Below, one piece after another: positions 63,918 to 64,000 of a stretch of DNA of 64,000 nucleotides. The notes under the pieces are model-generated. The model had not been told where the DNA came from, searched no databases, and saw nothing but the letters and a program-made list of their open reading frames with translations. Made by a program: the position numbers and the translations under genes. The stretch lies in the NCBI RefSeq assembly GCF_022953055.1, contig NZ_JALJEJ010000004.1:461855-525854 (forward strand), given 5' to 3'. Each line of letters begins with the position of its first letter. Position 1 is the stretch's first letter. The stretch is from Mucilaginibacter straminoryzae. GTDB taxonomy: Bacteria; Bacteroidota; Bacteroidia; Sphingobacteriales; Sphingobacteriaceae.

Positions 63918-64000
63918 TTAAAGAGATTTTGACGGGTTTATTAGGAAAGCTGTATGGTGTCAGCTTACTTTAAGTTTTTTTGTTGGTTTGGGTGTTTTTG

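Overview
The window is chromosomal DNA from a member of the Bacteroidota, most likely family Sphingobacteriaceae (a Mucilaginibacter- or Pedobacter-like organism; the genus is an inference from gene content and protein style). Direct evidence includes a complete gldKLMN type IX secretion/gliding cluster, gldB, a PorW/SprE lipoprotein, a secreted protease with a type IX sorting domain, an ATP synthase operon without atpD and atpC, few Shine-Dalgarno sequences, and several TAnnTTTG promoter elements. I see no rRNA, tRNA, CRISPR array, prophage or complete insertion sequence.

Layout. 1-7.4 kb: the 3' part of araA, an S41-type peptidase, a GlxA-like regulator followed by an exported DJ-1 protein with a metal-binding module, a 0.64 kb non-coding stretch with two strong hairpins, an MFS transporter and two tiny proteins. 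7.4-11.1 kb (minus): surE, a type B carboxylesterase, a small membrane protein and lpxB in one tight operon. 11.2-15.8 kb (minus): sucA and sucB of 2-oxoglutarate dehydrogenase, with two near-identical lipoyl domains in SucB and an internal promoter embedded in a palindrome. 15.8-18.3 kb: a DUF2256 protein and a TetR-type regulator paired with an ABC1/UbiB kinase. 18.4-28.4 kb: a photobiology neighbourhood with three different photolyase/cryptochrome proteins and two SDR-like proteins, interrupted by a minus-strand block of FKBP lipoproteins, a MarR regulator and gamma-glutamyltransferase. 28.4-38.3 kb: a small porin-like protein, a 1243-residue subtilisin carrying a type IX sorting signal, lipoproteins, nadE and gldB. 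38.6-44.5 kb (minus): atpZ-like, an accessory membrane gene, atpB, E, F, H, A, G. 44.5-51.4 kb (plus): porW/sprE, a class A penicillin-binding protein and uvrC. 51.4-58.2 kb (minus): gldK, L, M, N, hemD and a DUF4271 protein. 58.3-64 kb: a flavin reductase-like protein, hemW, a fasciclin protein, a cupin/JmjC-like protein, an NTF2-like protein and a PfkB sugar kinase.

How the parts connect: GldK-N form the type IX motor and periplasmic ring, PorW/SprE is an accessory lipoprotein of that system, GldB is a gliding lipoprotein, and the S8 protease is a predicted client. SucAB feeds the TCA cycle and ATP synthase uses the resulting proton gradient. UvrC and the photolyases are light-independent and light-dependent DNA repair.

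Intergenic regions carry several families of short palindromic or tandem repeats, some placed directly before start codons. At several genes a TAnnTTTG -7 motif lies within about 0-20 bases of the start codon, implying leaderless or very short-leader mRNAs; in two cases this also decides between alternative starts.
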